The notes beneath the pieces are model-generated. The model had not been told where the DNA came from. It saw only the letters and a program-made list of their open reading frames with translations, and made no database searches. Positions 41,895 through 42,119 of a stretch of DNA of 42,119 nucleotides are shown piece by piece. Position numbers and translations under genes: made by a program. Source of the stretch: Candidatus Brevibacterium intestinavium (GTDB lineage Bacteria; Actinomycetota; Actinomycetes; Actinomycetales; Brevibacteriaceae); contig DWZN01000230.1 in assembly GCA_019117545.1 (NCBI GenBank), positions 1 to 42,119 on the forward strand. The letters run 5' to 3'. Each line of letters opens with the position of its first letter. Position 1 is the stretch's first letter.

Positions 41895-42119
41895 TCAGGA
41901 TCCGACCTCGTAGACGAGCTTCGTCACCCCGTTCGAGCAGCTGTCTGACTCTCGCAGCCGCCGCATATCGTTGTCGCCCCGGCTGGACAGGCTCTTGCCT
42001 GCGCCCAGGAGCACCGGGAAGACCAGCAGGTTGTACCGGTCGATGAGGCGGGCATCGGAGAGCCTTCGGGCGAGTTCGGCACTGCCGTGGAGGAAGATGC
42101 CGCCGCCTTCGCCGCGCTT
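41895..42119 (-). CDS. RibD C-terminal / dihydrofolate reductase-family protein (3' end only)
   Basis: The last 74 codons of a gene entering from beyond the right edge are present. The translated end reads GGGIFLHGSAELARRLSDAR, then LIDRYNLLVFPVLLGAGKSL, and finishes SNGVTKLVYEVGS before TGA. This is the typical C-terminus of single-domain RibD/DHFR-like reductases (a Gly-Ser nucleotide turn, LIDEY, PVLLGxGKxLF, and SNGV). The 5' part is outside the window, so substrate and full length cannot be judged. Confidence 0.85.
   Translation of the reverse strand, partial: KRGEGGGIFLHGSAELARRLSDARLIDRYNLLVFPVLLGAGKSLSSRGDNDMRRLRESDSCSNGVTKLVYEVGS

Overview
The window is GC-rich, densely coded chromosomal DNA from an actinobacterium. 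Four features suggest a Brevibacterium-like member of the Micrococcales: an actinobacterial heme gene block with a Rex repressor; a 31-residue basic ribosomal-type protein (bS22/AURKAIP1 family); GTG/TTG starts with very short gene overlaps; and DUF4916-type and YkoEDC genes. The genus is an inference. From memory, much of the left and middle part resembles the Mycobacterium tuberculosis Rv0496-Rv0529 neighbourhood (ppx, TIM-barrel gene, proC, bS22-like gene, glutaredoxin-like gene, hemA/C/D/B, hemL, phosphoglycerate-mutase-like gene, ccd/res genes). Here other genes are inserted: glp, acetate uptake, ktr and acuC. I see no mobile element, phage, CRISPR array or defence locus.

Region 1 (1-13400, all minus strand) is a heme and cytochrome c maturation block. 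In transcription order it runs bS22, a glutaredoxin-like protein, rex, a fused hemA-hemC gene, a fused SUMT-like/hemD gene, hemB, a MarR regulator, hemL, a histidine phosphatase, a TlpA/ResA lipoprotein, ccdA, resB and ccsB. Most junctions overlap by 1 or 4 nt. The standout is one 825-codon frame encoding glutamyl-tRNA reductase followed by hydroxymethylbilane synthase. Just past the ccsB stop lie five degenerate 29-bp tandem repeats, the first of which contains the last ccsB codons.

Region 2 (13500-23100) holds acuC (deacetylase family), the divergent K+ uptake pair ktrB-ktrA, a tRNA-Gly(CCC), and an acetate symporter with its DUF485 partner facing a RamA-like LuxR regulator. It ends with proC, a TIM-barrel epimerase/isomerase-family gene and a GNAT acetyltransferase.

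Region 3 (23100-33100) is carbon catabolism on the minus strand: glpD-glpF-glpK for glycerol, a Ppx/GppA phosphatase, an enoyl-CoA hydratase-family protein, and prpD-prpB-prpC for the 2-methylcitrate cycle. An 18-bp near-palindrome lies upstream of prpD.

Region 4 (33100-42119) contains a DUF4916/NUDIX-like protein, a tandem universal stress protein, and an LPXTG-anchored secreted metallophosphoesterase with an acidic repeat stalk. It also has a TPP riboswitch with a visible Shine-Dalgarno-sequestering hairpin in front of ykoE-ykoD-ykoC, a DUF4287-like protein with a leaderless-type promoter, a small monooxygenase, a methyltransferase, and the 3' end of a RibD/DHFR-family gene cut by the window edge.

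No wholly new multi-gene system is evident. The most unusual items are the HemA-HemC fusion, the degenerate methyltransferase domain on HemD, the 29-bp repeat array at the ccsB stop, and two matching CTAC-N5-GTAG elements in front of ccsB and the stress protein.
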